Positions 51,702 to 61,243 of a DNA stretch of 64,000 bases are shown here, in pieces. The notes under the pieces were generated by a model. That model worked only from the letters and a program-made list of their open reading frames with translations, ran no database searches and was not told the DNA's origin. A program made the position numbers and the translations under genes. Each line of letters starts with the position of its first letter. Position 1 is the stretch's first letter. The DNA comes from Luteolibacter arcticus (lineage in GTDB: Bacteria; Verrucomicrobiota; Verrucomicrobiia; Verrucomicrobiales; Akkermansiaceae). The stretch is taken from assembly GCF_025950235.1 (NCBI RefSeq), contig NZ_JAPDDT010000001.1:62001-126000 (forward strand), written 5' to 3'.

Positions 51702-54020
51702 ATGACCCGATCTTGCCTCTTTCCGCTCATCGCGGGTTCCTTGCTGCTCCCGGCCTCTGCACAGACGCTTCTCTTCTGGGATAATTTCGACAGCGGTGGG
51801 CCGCGATACGACTTGGATCCGTCGCCTTTGGCAGGCCGGCGCTCCGGAACGGAAGCCGGACTCATGGTCCGCTCCTCGCAGAAGCAGCACCTGAACATCA
51901 ACAACCAATTGTACATGTGGGCCAATGGTCGCGTGCGCTTCCAGAAGGATACCAGCACCTGGTGCAACTGGGCGGCCCTCAGCCCGGCTTCTCCCGATAT
52001 TGCCAGCGCGGGCGGGCTGTGTGTGGAGTTTGACATCACGTATGCCTTCGACACGACGCCCGCAAACTGGATGGGCTTCGCGATCGGCATCGCGGGCCCC
52101 AGTGTCGCTGAACCGGGCGAGCGCACGCCCCACGCGGGGACGGACTATGGCTTCAAGATCGGCAAGGATGGCACCCATACGCGCTTCGGTAATGGTGTGG
52201 CCATCGGCACCCCGGTGACAGGGTCCTCGGGCCTCGGCCGCCATGTGAAGCTGGAGTATGTTTTCTCCTCTTTTGCTGACGGCTCCCCGGTCAAGGTCAA
52301 GGCAACCGTGGCTGGCACGGTCATCAGCAATGATACCTTCACCTGGAACGGGAATGCCGGGGAACTCTACATGGAGCTGGAGAACCGGGGCGGCGATACC
52401 TATTTTGACAACATCAAGATGTCGACGGCTCACCTGATCGATATCGTGACGGAGGACTTCCGCACGGGCGGTGCCGCCGGCTCTCTGGCGGCGAGCTTCA
52501 GCCGGACGGAGTTGGCGTGGGAGACCGGATTCCAAGACATCAACTACACGCTCGCTGCGGGCCCGGGGGATACCGACAACAGCAAGTTCAGCATCAACGC
52601 TTTCGGCGAGCTGGTCACAGGTTCTTACGATTTCAAGCAGGGTCCAGCGGGCACCGCCTATACCATCCGGGTGCAGGGCACCGGCACTGACCCCGGTTCG
52701 ACCACTCAGAAAGTCTTCACGGTCATCCCGATCAAGGATGATGACAAGGACCTGCTGCCGGATGATTGGGAACTGAGCTTCGCCGGCAATACCAGCCTGG
52801 CCAACCTGACCGGCTTGGTGTCCGACGCTGGCCCGGGTGCGGGTTCGGGTAACTTTGATGGCGACGCATTCTCGGATCTGGAGGAGTACAATACTTGGCT
52901 CAGCACTCCGGGCTTCTCTCCCGTCTCGCTGGATAGCGATGGTGACACCATCTTCGACACCGAAGAACAGGTGCCAACCGCGCCGGGCCATGTCGTGACC
53001 AATCCCGTCCTGGCCGATTCCGATCGCGACGGTGTGCGGGACGATGCGGAATACGCAGGCGGGACGATTCCCACGCAGGCTGACACGGATGGTGACGGGG
53101 CACGCGATGGCTTCGAGATTGAGCGCGGCAGCAACCCGCTTCTCGACTCCTCCCGTCCGCCGATTCCCGCTGCTTTCGCCTTGGTGCAGGTGACCGATGA
53201 CGCCAGCAGCGGCATCAGCACCAGTAAGACCTACACCCACCGCGTGAGCGGGGGGGCTGCGGCCACGGTGAATGATGTCGTCTTCGACGTGCTTACTACC
53301 ACCTCTGCGCCCGCGAACTTCTCGTGGACGGTGAATGGCGGGAAGAACGCCTTGCAGGGCCTAGGAGGTTGGGTGCCTGCCAGTGGCGGCGTCACGGGCA
53401 CCGGTCTCCAATCGCTCTATGGCTCCTTCGTTTACGGTTCGCTCAACAGCGGTGCGATCCATACTTACCAGTTGAGCGGCCTGACTCCGGGACAGACGTA
53501 TCAGTTCAACCTCTTTCTCCGCAAATGGGACGACGGCACCCCCCGACCCGTCGACCTCATCTTCACGAATGGAACCGATGTGCAGCAGCCTTTTGGAGCG
53601 CTGCTCTATGATCGGCCCCAGACCGTGCTTAATAATGGCAGCAACAGCAATTCGGCCTACTACCTGAGCTACACCTATGTGGCGCAAGATACCACGATGA
53701 ACGTAGTGGCGCAGAATCACCCTGCCGTGCTCGCTGGCGGTGGCGGACCCCACTTCTACGGCCTGACCAATGAGCTCGTGTCGACCACTGAACTAAAGAT
53801 AGTAGGCGTGAGCCGCGCTCCATCCGGCGAGGTGACGATCAACTTCCAAGGTGCTGGAAACACGCTGTACCAGGTCACAAGGTCACCGGACCTCACCTCG
53901 CCTTTTGTGCCCCTCACCATTCCGCTGTCGGCAACGACCGATGCCGGTGGTGTGGGCCAAACGGTGATTCCTGCCACGGAGGCCTCTGAGAGCAAGGAAT
54001 TCTACCGGATCCAGAACTAA
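51702..54020 (+). CDS. Exported protein with thrombospondin-3-like calcium repeats
   Basis: A 772-residue secreted protein with a signal peptide (LFPLIAGSLLLPASA). Residues about 22-250 are a beta-rich, concanavalin-like domain (FWDNFDSGG, LENRGGDTYFDNIKMS). An Ig-like stretch follows. Calcium-type repeats span about 344-485 (DDDKDLLPDDWE, DSDGDTIFDTEEQ, DSDRDGVRDDAEY, DTDGDGARDGFEIERGSNPL). A further beta domain spans about 500-690, and the last 75 residues are the short C-terminal domain common in exported verrucomicrobial proteins (VTINFQGAGNTLYQVTRSPDLTSPF). Similar endings occur in the giant protein at 30 kb and the hydrolase at 55 kb. No catalytic motif is seen. Confidence 0.82.
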   Translation: MTRSCLFPLIAGSLLLPASAQTLLFWDNFDSGGPRYDLDPSPLAGRRSGTEAGLMVRSSQKQHLNINNQLYMWANGRVRFQKDTSTWCNWAALSPASPDIASAGGLCVEFDITYAFDTTPANWMGFAIGIAGPSVAEPGERTPHAGTDYGFKIGKDGTHTRFGNGVAIGTPVTGSSGLGRHVKLEYVFSSFADGSPVKVKATVAGTVISNDTFTWNGNAGELYMELENRGGDTYFDNIKMSTAHLIDIVTEDFRTGGAAGSLAASFSRTELAWETGFQDINYTLAAGPGDTDNSKFSINAFGELVTGSYDFKQGPAGTAYTIRVQGTGTDPGSTTQKVFTVIPIKDDDKDLLPDDWELSFAGNTSLANLTGLVSDAGPGAGSGNFDGDAFSDLEEYNTWLSTPGFSPVSLDSDGDTIFDTEEQVPTAPGHVVTNPVLADSDRDGVRDDAEYAGGTIPTQADTDGDGARDGFEIERGSNPLLDSSRPPIPAAFALVQVTDDASSGISTSKTYTHRVSGGAAATVNDVVFDVLTTTSAPANFSWTVNGGKNALQGLGGWVPASGGVTGTGLQSLYGSFVYGSLNSGAIHTYQLSGLTPGQTYQFNLFLRKWDDGTPRPVDLIFTNGTDVQQPFGALLYDRPQTVLNNGSNSNSAYYLSYTYVAQDTTMNVVAQNHPAVLAGGGGPHFYGLTNELVSTTELKIVGVSRAPSGEVTINFQGAGNTLYQVTRSPDLTSPFVPLTIPLSATTDAGGVGQTVIPATEASESKEFYRIQN

Positions 54021-54054
54021 GGATTGGGCATTTGCGATTTGGCAAGACTACCAA

Positions 54055-54087
54055 CCGGCGCGACGTGGATGATCCATGTCGCGCCGG
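54055..54087. terminator. Strong hairpin terminator after exported protein gene
   Basis: A perfect 10-bp stem CCGGCGCGAC/GTCGCGCCGG that extends inward by further pairs (GTGGAT with ATCCAT) to about 15 bp. It lies 35 bases after the stop at 54020. The downstream T-content is modest (ATTGCTTTA). Confidence 0.75.
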
Positions 54088-54184
54088 ATTGCTTTATGGC
54101 GGGAAATGGCATGATGCCGGTCCGGGGCTCCGCCGGAAAATGCGCTTGGACCTCGCGCAGCTCCGGCCTAGCCTCGTCCCGCCC

Positions 54185-54790
54185 ATGGCTTGGTTCAAGA
54201 ATCTCAAGGAGAAGCGCAAATACAGCAAGTGGATCGAGGACGGCCGCCCCGATCCGCCGCCGCCGCTGGCCAAGCGCGAGATGCTGCTCGACTACAAGCA
54301 GCGCCATGGCCTGCAGATCCTCGTCGAGACCGGCACTTTCAAGGGCGACACCGTCGAGGCCATGCGCGGCGAGTTCCAGAAGGTCTACTCGATCGAACTC
54401 GCGGAGAAATTCTACACGGAGGCCAAACAGCGCTTCGCCGGGGTGGCGAATGTCGAGCTGCATCAGGGCGACAGCGGCAAGGTGATGCCGCAGATCGTCG
54501 CCAAACTCGATGCCCCGACCTTGTTCTGGCTCGATGGCCACTATTCCGGCGGCGACACGGCGCAGGGCGACCTGAACTGCCCGGTGTGGGGTGAATTGGA
54601 GGCGATCTTTTCCCCCGCGATGACGAAGCCCTTCGTGGTGCTCATCGACGATGCCCGGTGCTTCCGCAATGTCGGGTCAGAGGAGTATCCTGCGGTGTCC
54701 GACATCGAGACGTGGGTGAAGGAACGGCGGCCGGATCTCGGCATTGAAGTAGCGATGGATTGCATTCGCATCGCACCAGCGAAGGCTTAG
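54185..54790 (+). CDS. Class I SAM-dependent methyltransferase-like protein
   Basis: A 201-residue cytoplasmic protein. The Gly-rich motif ILVETGTFKGDTVEAM and the following acidic strand VYSIELAEKFYTEAKQRF fit a Rossmann methyltransferase. VELHQGDSGKVMPQI and PTLFWLDGHYSGGDTAQGD resemble the FkbM/TylF-related set found near glycan genes. The start at 54185 is chosen because the upstream in-frame part overlaps the terminator. Its stop overlaps by four bases the stop of the opposite-strand hydrolase gene. Target unknown; a sugar is likely from family and the surface-glycan context nearby. Confidence 0.75.
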   Translation: MAWFKNLKEKRKYSKWIEDGRPDPPPPLAKREMLLDYKQRHGLQILVETGTFKGDTVEAMRGEFQKVYSIELAEKFYTEAKQRFAGVANVELHQGDSGKVMPQIVAKLDAPTLFWLDGHYSGGDTAQGDLNCPVWGELEAIFSPAMTKPFVVLIDDARCFRNVGSEEYPAVSDIETWVKERRPDLGIEVAMDCIRIAPAKA

Positions 54791-57700
54791 TCATCCCACT
54801 CCAGCCGGTAGAACGCACTCGGTTCGGGCGGGGCGTCATCGATAAAGTCGACGATTCCTTCCTCGGTGGCGACCGTGGTCTTCATGGTCTCCCAGCGAAC
54901 GAGATCGGTCGTGCGCTGCACCCGGTAAGTCCGCCCGGGCACGCCAACGATTCCGATGCGGAGGCTACCGCCCGCCATGCGTTGCATGCCAATCGCGGGC
55001 GCTGGCTCGACTGCATCCGATGTGCCAGCTTCGTCGCCTGGCGCTGCCAGCGTGGCGGCCGCAGCCGATCCGCTGGTGATCCGCAGGACCGGCCGCGCTG
55101 AGACGGTGGAGTTTTCGGACGATGCGAGCGCCACATCATAGGACGAGGGATCCGACTCGAGGATGAAGCTGTAAATGCCAGGCGCGGTAACCAGCGCCGA
55201 GACATCGAAGCTCACCTTCTCGTTGTTCTCGATCTCACCGGTGACGACAGCGAGTTGCGCTCCCTTGGCCGGTGCGTTGCTTCCCGTGATCGTGCTTTCG
55301 GTCCAGGAATTCGACGTGGCGGCGAACAAGCGCAACGTCATCGGGCCGGAGGAAACGTCATCGTCTTCGGTCAGCGTCAAGGTCGCCGTGCTGATCGGCT
55401 CGGCCGCCGTCGTCAGGTCGAATTGCAGATACGCGATGCGCTTCCGCGAGGTGTTCTCGAGACGGAGGTTGGTGGAGTTGCGGGTGCTGCCGTTTTCCGT
55501 GAAGGCGTCGTGGGTGGCTTGGAATGCGGTCGGCGTTCCACCCCCAATCGGCGCACTGTTGATCACGACCGTCGCAGTGTCGGAGGCGGTCAAGGTGCCA
55601 TCGGAACTGCTGAGACGGAGGACGTAGGTGCCGGCCACGGTGAAGGTAGCATTGGTGTCCTGAGACGAGGGAGTGGAGAACGCGACCGATCCTGGGCCGC
55701 TGACCCGTGTCCAGGCGACCGTGAGGGATGATCCCGAGGGCAAACCGTCATCGTTGGCGGATCCGTCGATTGCCAGACTGACCTGCCCGCCACTCAAGGT
55801 CGCGGTGCGGTCGGCACCGGCACTGACCACTGGCGGCTGGTTGGTCGGAGTCTGCGAGTTGATCGTCACGGCTACGTCGTCCGTTCGGGTCAAGGCTCCA
55901 TCGGTGGCAGTCAGCCGCAAGACATAGCTTCCCGCCTGGGTGAAGGTCGCCTGGGTCGCGGGGGAGTTGGGCGCTGAGAAGGAAACTGCTGCCGGCCCGC
56001 TGACCCGTGTCCAAGTGACGGCCAGCGAAGAACCGGAAGGCAAACCGTCATCGCTGGCGGTGCCATTGAGCGAGACCTGTGCGGAGGAACCCGCCAAGGT
56101 CGCGGACTGGTCGTTGCCTGCATTGACGACAGGTGCCGCATTGACGGGGCCCGAGCCTCCTGATGTGATCACAAGCTTGGGCCGCGCGGCAACAGTTGCA
56201 TACTCCGCGGATCCGAAGGCGATGTCGCGGCTCGAAGAGTCGGCCTCAATGATGACGCTGTAGATTCCCGATCCAGTGACCAACGACGAGACATCGAATG
56301 ATGCCTCTTGGCCATTGCCGATGGTGCCCGTGAAGACGGCGACGGGAGGACCCTTGGCAGGAGCATTCGAGCCTGTGATCGTGGTTTCGGTCCAGTTGTT
56401 AGAAGCAGCGGCGTAGAGGCGGAGAGTCATCGTCCCGCCGGAATCATCGTCGCTTTCGGTGAGCTTGAGGATGGCGCTTGAAGCGGAAGCAATGCCTTGC
56501 ACGTCGAACTGGAGGTAGGCGATGCGTTTGCGCGATGAACTCTCAATCCGGATCGAAGGGAGATTCCGGTTGGTTCCATTCTCGGTGTAGGCGTCGTGAA
56601 TGGCGTCAAAGGTCAACGTCTCACCGCCTCCTCCCGCCGGAGGAGTGATGGTCACCGTGACGTCGTCGGTGCGAGTGAACTCGCCGTCGCCGGCGGTCAG
56701 GCGCAACACATACGTTCCCGTGGCGGAGAAGGTCGCTTGGGTGGATGACGATGTCGGCGTGGAAAACGAAACGCCGGCAGGTCCGCTGACGCGGGTCCAA
56801 CCCGTCGTGAGCGATCCGCTTTCCGGCAAGCCGTCGTCGCTCGCGCTACCGCTCAGCGTCAATGTCACTGAAGAAGTCTCGAGCACGCCGGTACGATCCG
56901 GGCCGGCGCTGACGACTGGCGCTTGATTGTCGGGGGTGCCACCGGTGGTGCTTTCGACCAATGCGATCCAGTCCTGGGTGGTCGAGTTCGGCGGCGAGCC
57001 CAGGCTAACGGTTCCGCCCCCATTCACAACATTTCCGTTGACCAAGGTGCCGCCGTTTCTCGGATCAAGCCAGCGAACGCGGAAGCTTCCGCTCACGCCG
57101 GAAAGATTCAGCGTGTGCGTGCCGCCGGAGCGAAGCTGGACGAGATAGTATTGCCCCGGCTTGGCAAGGCAGCGGTTGCCATTGGTGCCGCTGCTACTGA
57201 CGAGCGAATTTGCATTGCTCATGTCTTGGAAAGGCACAGCTCCCGACTCGAAGAGCTGCAGGGCGTAGCGGCAGTAGTCCCAAAAGGAATCGCGGCTTCG
57301 GAAGTCCTCGCAGGTGAGGTCGGAATTCGGCTTGTCGTAGCCGAAGTAGAATTCAATCCCTGCACCCCCAGCCATGATGGTCGCCCACAGCGCATCACGC
57401 CGTGCGTCGGTGTGGCTATTGCCGGCGTCGTTGTCGGGCCGCAGGCTCAAGCGCGCGTCGCCCGGCTCGTCGCATGCCACGACCCATGGCTTGCCTTCAT
57501 CGACCGAGTTGTCGATGTAACGAAGGACATTCGTGAAGGTGTCGCTGAAGTTGGAGGCGTTCGCTTGCCACGACATGCCCGTAAGTTCGAAATCCGGACC
57601 CATCAGATCGAAGTGACCGTCACCATTGTGGATGACGATGTGGTGGTCATAGGGATCGATGTCGTGGAAATACTGAGCCCAGGCCTTCTTCTGCGAAGTC

Positions 57701-58731
57701 GATGCATCGTTGATCTCCTCGCCTAGGTTCCAGTTGAGCGCGAGGTGATGGCCGAAGCGCGCGACTAACTCGCGGTAGTAGAGCTTGCGCTGGTTGCCGA
57801 CGTTGCCGCCGTCGAGAAGCAGCTCGTTCTCGGTCTCCTGCGTCTTGAAATGGAGATACATCCCGTTCTTCGTGCCGTGCTCAAATACGATCTCCCATTG
57901 CCCTAGCCGCGAAACGTCGAGCCGGTCGCGAGAATCGTAGTCGGTATACATGAAGACGTTCTTGTCATCGCCCTCGATATTCAGGGTGAGGAACGAGATG
58001 GAATTGAGTCCCTCGGACGCCAGATAGTTGATCGCGCCGATCAGTCCCTTGCCCTTGCTGCCTTGCCACACGGGATCCCCCGAGCGCCAGTCGCCCACAT
58101 GCGGCTGGTAGTCCTTGACCAGATCGTCGTCTTCGCCGTCGGTCTTGAAGTCACCGTCGAAGTCCGCATACGAGAGCAGGTTCTCGGGCGAATCGACACC
58201 GGCCTTCATGAAGTAGTCACCGGTGCCAGCGAAGCGAAGGTGATGCTTGCCCACATACTGCAAGCGCCCCTTGCCGCGGAAGTCGCGGCCGTTCTTGTTG
58301 GTGTCCGCTACCGAGAAATTGCCGCTGTCACCATCGAAGAAACCCGCGCTACCTCCGGAGCCGACGCTGCCCGCGTAGACATTCGCGCCACTGCGGAACG
58401 ATGCTTCATACGTCCACGTGCCGGTCTCATCAGGCGCGAAGTGCGCCAGCCAGACATTGCCGGAATCCGCGCAGGTATCGGCGGAATCGCCGTCCGCTGC
58501 GTAGTAGCCCGGCACCACATAGGACTTGCCGCTTCCAGCATGCCGGAAGGTCACGTCGAGGCGGTAGTTCGTAAAGGGATTCGGTGTGGCTGTTTCACTG
58601 GTCGAGGGACCATTGAACGAGAGGGTGACCTTGTGCCACTTGCGGAGTTCCCCCGATACAGAGGCCGCTTGGAGAGGCAGCCAGATTCCGAGCAGGAGAG
58701 AGAGAAGGAACGTTGTTCTCATGAGGTTCAT
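54787..58731 (-). CDS. Large exported DUF5060-type glycoside hydrolase with duplicated Ig-like and DNRLRE modules
   Basis: A 1314-residue secreted protein. The signal is residues 1-22. A DUF5060 beta domain spans about 25-115 (KWHKVTLSFNGPSTSE), then a beta/alpha barrel to about 560 (YFMKAGVDSPENLLSYADFDGDF, the Glu-bearing LNWNLGEEINDAS, IVIHNGDGHFD, WVVACDEPGD). Three PKD-like Ig domains begin near 609, 867 and 967, and two DNRLRE/CBM96-like domains near 707 and 1070 (HDAYTENGTNRN; HDAFTENGSTRN). The last 80 residues are the shared C-terminal domain (GRTYRVQRTTDLVRWETM). Relatives of the barrel act on agarose- or rhamnan-like polysaccharides; the substrate is inferred. Confidence 0.87.
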   Translation of the reverse strand: MNLMRTTFLLSLLLGIWLPLQAASVSGELRKWHKVTLSFNGPSTSETATPNPFTNYRLDVTFRHAGSGKSYVVPGYYAADGDSADTCADSGNVWLAHFAPDETGTWTYEASFRSGANVYAGSVGSGGSAGFFDGDSGNFSVADTNKNGRDFRGKGRLQYVGKHHLRFAGTGDYFMKAGVDSPENLLSYADFDGDFKTDGEDDDLVKDYQPHVGDWRSGDPVWQGSKGKGLIGAINYLASEGLNSISFLTLNIEGDDKNVFMYTDYDSRDRLDVSRLGQWEIVFEHGTKNGMYLHFKTQETENELLLDGGNVGNQRKLYYRELVARFGHHLALNWNLGEEINDASTSQKKAWAQYFHDIDPYDHHIVIHNGDGHFDLMGPDFELTGMSWQANASNFSDTFTNVLRYIDNSVDEGKPWVVACDEPGDARLSLRPDNDAGNSHTDARRDALWATIMAGGAGIEFYFGYDKPNSDLTCEDFRSRDSFWDYCRYALQLFESGAVPFQDMSNANSLVSSSGTNGNRCLAKPGQYYLVQLRSGGTHTLNLSGVSGSFRVRWLDPRNGGTLVNGNVVNGGGTVSLGSPPNSTTQDWIALVESTTGGTPDNQAPVVSAGPDRTGVLETSSVTLTLSGSASDDGLPESGSLTTGWTRVSGPAGVSFSTPTSSSTQATFSATGTYVLRLTAGDGEFTRTDDVTVTITPPAGGGGETLTFDAIHDAYTENGTNRNLPSIRIESSSRKRIAYLQFDVQGIASASSAILKLTESDDDSGGTMTLRLYAAASNNWTETTITGSNAPAKGPPVAVFTGTIGNGQEASFDVSSLVTGSGIYSVIIEADSSSRDIAFGSAEYATVAARPKLVITSGGSGPVNAAPVVNAGNDQSATLAGSSAQVSLNGTASDDGLPSGSSLAVTWTRVSGPAAVSFSAPNSPATQATFTQAGSYVLRLTATDGALTRTDDVAVTINSQTPTNQPPVVSAGADRTATLSGGQVSLAIDGSANDDGLPSGSSLTVAWTRVSGPGSVAFSTPSSQDTNATFTVAGTYVLRLSSSDGTLTASDTATVVINSAPIGGGTPTAFQATHDAFTENGSTRNSTNLRLENTSRKRIAYLQFDLTTAAEPISTATLTLTEDDDVSSGPMTLRLFAATSNSWTESTITGSNAPAKGAQLAVVTGEIENNEKVSFDVSALVTAPGIYSFILESDPSSYDVALASSENSTVSARPVLRITSGSAAAATLAAPGDEAGTSDAVEPAPAIGMQRMAGGSLRIGIVGVPGRTYRVQRTTDLVRWETMKTTVATEEGIVDFIDDAPPEPSAFYRLEWDD

Positions 58732-59180
58732 GTCGCTTATGTGATGGGGGGTAACGCTTCATGAATCCGGAACACCCTGGGGGGGATGGCAGTCATGACG
58801 CGAGGGAGTCTGAAGGTCTGGTTTTGGCAGTCGCGGGTGAGCGGGAGAACGTCTTCCGCCTTTGCACACGACGTGCCCGTGCCGACTTGGAAATGCGTGA
58901 CCGACTGAAAGACAATCAGTGACGTGCTGAAGATTCGCTGGAACCACAGCCATCAGAGCGGCTCTAACACAGCAATTTGCAACTATCGCTTTTATCGCAA
59001 CGCGAATTGCAAGTGCAGCGTGCCCGATCGCGATTCACGTCCTCCGTTGCCGCCTCCGATGGCGCCTGGTTGCCATTTCCCGAAGAAGGCGAAGGCAACG
59101 GGTCCCATTTGGCATTGCCTTGGAGCGGCTCCACAAGGTCGCTTCCGCGGTGTTACCACCGCGCCTTCGGAAGACTACCC
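58732..59180. other. Intergenic region, no gene recognised
   Basis: A 449-base gap upstream of the large hydrolase (its promoter must be here) and downstream of the glycan operon. No ORF is convincing. It has a TGTTAGA-type motif at 58963 and a short A/T-rich patch at 58970-59010 with GCAATTTGC/GCGAATTGC-like arms. The hairpin at its right end is listed separately. Confidence 0.5.
59142..59173 (-). terminator. Hairpin at the end of the glycan operon
   Basis: A perfect 7-bp stem CGCGGTG/CACCGCG with loop TTAC (59146-59163), inside weaker outer pairing CTTCC/GGAAG (59142-59146 with 59169-59173). It starts 8 bases after the fucosyltransferase stop. There is no clear T-run. Confidence 0.5.
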
Positions 59181-60044
59181 TCAGTGCTCCAGCCGGTTCG
59201 GAACCTTCGTCCATTCGGACGCCGGTTTGAGCGGCCAACCCGGGTCATTCGGGGTCCACACGCGCTTGTCCGCATGGCGGCGGAGCCAAGCGGCCCACCA
59301 ACTGAACGAGCTGTTCGCAATGATCGCGTGGCGGCAAGCAGCCATCAGGCGGAAGTCGCGAAGCTCGTCGCTGTGCCCGTCCGACACGTAGGTCGCAGGA
59401 GCGCCGTGGAAGTCGAGATACTGCTGCGCCCACTCCAGGTCATCGCCGAAGATGTAGAAGTGGCAATTTCCCAGCGTGGAGATTGCCGCGCCGATACTGG
59501 AGTCGTAGTAGCCCGAGCCCAGCCGCGGCGAATAGCGGTCGCGGCGGATGTGCAGGAAGACCGAGTTCGTCGAGGAAAGCAGGGCTTCGAGGTCGGCATC
59601 GGGGCCTTCGGGAAAGGGCGGCGGCTCGAGTTCCTTGCGAATGATCGCGGCGCGCTCGACGAAATACTTTTCGCTCTGCCAGTAGCCATTGAGGCGGACC
59701 ACCTGGCGATTGCTGATGTAGCTCGTGAGCTGGGCTTCCGATTGCTCGTTGTCCTCTGCGAGGTAGAATCTCAGCGGCGACGGCAGCAGCTTGTTGAAGG
59801 TGCGGATGGACTTGTGGCGCAGCCCCTTGGGGTCGCCAAAGCGCCAGCGCGCTGTCGCCGGGGTGCCGGCGATGGGAAACTGATCGAGCTTGTAGTCGCG
59901 ATCGTAGCCATCGCGCTTATAGCCGGAGACCTCATCGATCCACAGCTCGCGGCGAGTTCGGATCGAGTAGGCGCGGGCAGCAGCGTAGGCGAAGAGCTGG
60001 TTACCCAACCCGCCTTTGATCATGGCGACAACAGCGCGAGTCAC
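59181..60044 (-). CDS. Alpha-1,2-fucosyltransferase (GT11 family)
   Basis: A 287-residue glycosyltransferase that uses GDP-fucose. The GT11 motifs are IKGGLGNQLFAYAAARAYS at the N-terminus, NGYWQSEKYF, HIRRDRY (the HxRR motif of GDP-fucose binding), FYIFGDDLEWAQQY and ANSSFSWWAAWL. It has no membrane segment, as expected for a cytoplasmic enzyme acting on a lipid-linked or nucleotide-linked glycan. The start overlaps the upstream SGNH-like gene stop (ATGA), so it is translationally coupled to an acylation module. Confidence 0.93.
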   Translation of the reverse strand: MTRAVVAMIKGGLGNQLFAYAAARAYSIRTRRELWIDEVSGYKRDGYDRDYKLDQFPIAGTPATARWRFGDPKGLRHKSIRTFNKLLPSPLRFYLAEDNEQSEAQLTSYISNRQVVRLNGYWQSEKYFVERAAIIRKELEPPPFPEGPDADLEALLSSTNSVFLHIRRDRYSPRLGSGYYDSSIGAAISTLGNCHFYIFGDDLEWAQQYLDFHGAPATYVSDGHSDELRDFRLMAACRHAIIANSSFSWWAAWLRRHADKRVWTPNDPGWPLKPASEWTKVPNRLEH

Positions 60045-61240
60045 TTCTCGATAGGTCGGGATTGGAATTTGGCGAGGGACTGGCGGAGGAAAGCCACGTC
60101 GTCGGGATGGCGGGTGGCGTAGTCGTCGAGCTGGGCGCGGACCCGTTCTACCCGGGCGGGAATGCCCTCGGGCGTCAGGCGGTCGCCATAAGTGCCCGCG
60201 CCGTTCAGGCGGTCCAGCATTTCCTTTCCGATTAAGGGCGTCGCGTGGAAAAGGTCGATCCAGTTGGCCAGATGCCCGCTTTTGTCACCGGCTGGCGGCA
60301 GCGGCGGGGTATTGAGCGGATGGCCATCAAGGAAGTCCCATACTTCCACCGGCGGGGCGGACGAGTCGGCGGCATTGGCGCTTGCTGCGAGTTCCGCCAG
60401 GGCGCGGCGGTCCTTTTCAAAGTAGCAGTCGGGATCGCCGAGTTCGCGGAAGGCGAGCTGGAACAGGGCGTGATTCGGCGTGAAGAAAATCACAAGCCGT
60501 GCGTCCTTCTCGCGACATCCGGTGACGATTTCCTGGAGCAAGCGCATCTTCTCCTCCGACAGGCCGCCATGAGCGATGTGCGACTGCGCCATGCGATGCG
60601 TGGTGGAAAGATACAGCGAGGAAATCAGCAGCCGCTGGTTCTGAGGGAAGGGGGCGCTACGGCGGAAGCCCTGTGGCGTGTGGTCGGACACCTCGCCGCG
60701 GATCGTTCGGCCGAGGGTGGCGAAGGAGGCGGCGAGCGTGGAAATCCCGGTATGGTAACGCAGCTCGCGTTCAAGCGGACTCGCCTCGGGATCGAGCGGC
60801 GAGAGCGCAAAGTCGGTGACATTGATCTTCGGCGGCGGGGTGCTGAGGTCGCAGGCATCGATGGCCAGCACCACCAGCCGCGGATTCTCGCGCTCGATGT
60901 AGTAGCGGAACATCGCGTGGTTTTCCACCAGCAGGCCGGCATTGAGACCGAGGTTCGCGCAGTGCAGGCCACTAAAGGCGGGATGCTGCGGATCGAGCCC
61001 GATGTCCACGCGGGATGAGCCGAACATCGCAGCATCCCAGGTCCCCGAGCGAACGAGCCCGGCCTTGGCGGTGCGGTTCCATGTGTTGTCGATCGGGCGG
61101 TAGGGTTCGAACTTCGCCGAGCTCCACGGCGTCGGCGTGACCCGCCATGGATTGACGGTGGTATTGAGCACGAAGCCCGCCACCAGCATGCCGGCGAGCA
61201 GCAGCAGGAAGAACTTCTGGTAGCGTTTGAGAGCGCGCAC
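60041..61240 (-). CDS. AlgJ/SGNH-like membrane-anchored protein, MBOAT partner
   Basis: A 399-residue protein with an N-terminal signal anchor (FFLLLLAGMLVAGFVLNTTV) and a large outer domain. The early GSSR-type segment AAMFGSSRVDIGLDPQ is the conserved block of SGNH-like proteins coded next to MBOAT acyltransferases; the rest is diverged (LVVLAIDACDLSTPP, LVIFFTPNHALFQ). It lies three bases after the MBOAT gene on the same strand. Such partners carry acyl groups from the MBOAT protein to a polysaccharide, as AlgJ does for alginate. Role inferred from context. Confidence 0.8.
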   Translation of the reverse strand: MRALKRYQKFFLLLLAGMLVAGFVLNTTVNPWRVTPTPWSSAKFEPYRPIDNTWNRTAKAGLVRSGTWDAAMFGSSRVDIGLDPQHPAFSGLHCANLGLNAGLLVENHAMFRYYIERENPRLVVLAIDACDLSTPPPKINVTDFALSPLDPEASPLERELRYHTGISTLAASFATLGRTIRGEVSDHTPQGFRRSAPFPQNQRLLISSLYLSTTHRMAQSHIAHGGLSEEKMRLLQEIVTGCREKDARLVIFFTPNHALFQLAFRELGDPDCYFEKDRRALAELAASANAADSSAPPVEVWDFLDGHPLNTPPLPPAGDKSGHLANWIDLFHATPLIGKEMLDRLNGAGTYGDRLTPEGIPARVERVRAQLDDYATRHPDDVAFLRQSLAKFQSRPIEK

Positions 61241-61243
61241 GGA

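Noticed and set aside
58759..58953. A 64-residue minus-strand frame upstream of the large hydrolase
   Set aside because: It has no start signal context, no motif and poor composition; the region is more likely promoter DNA.
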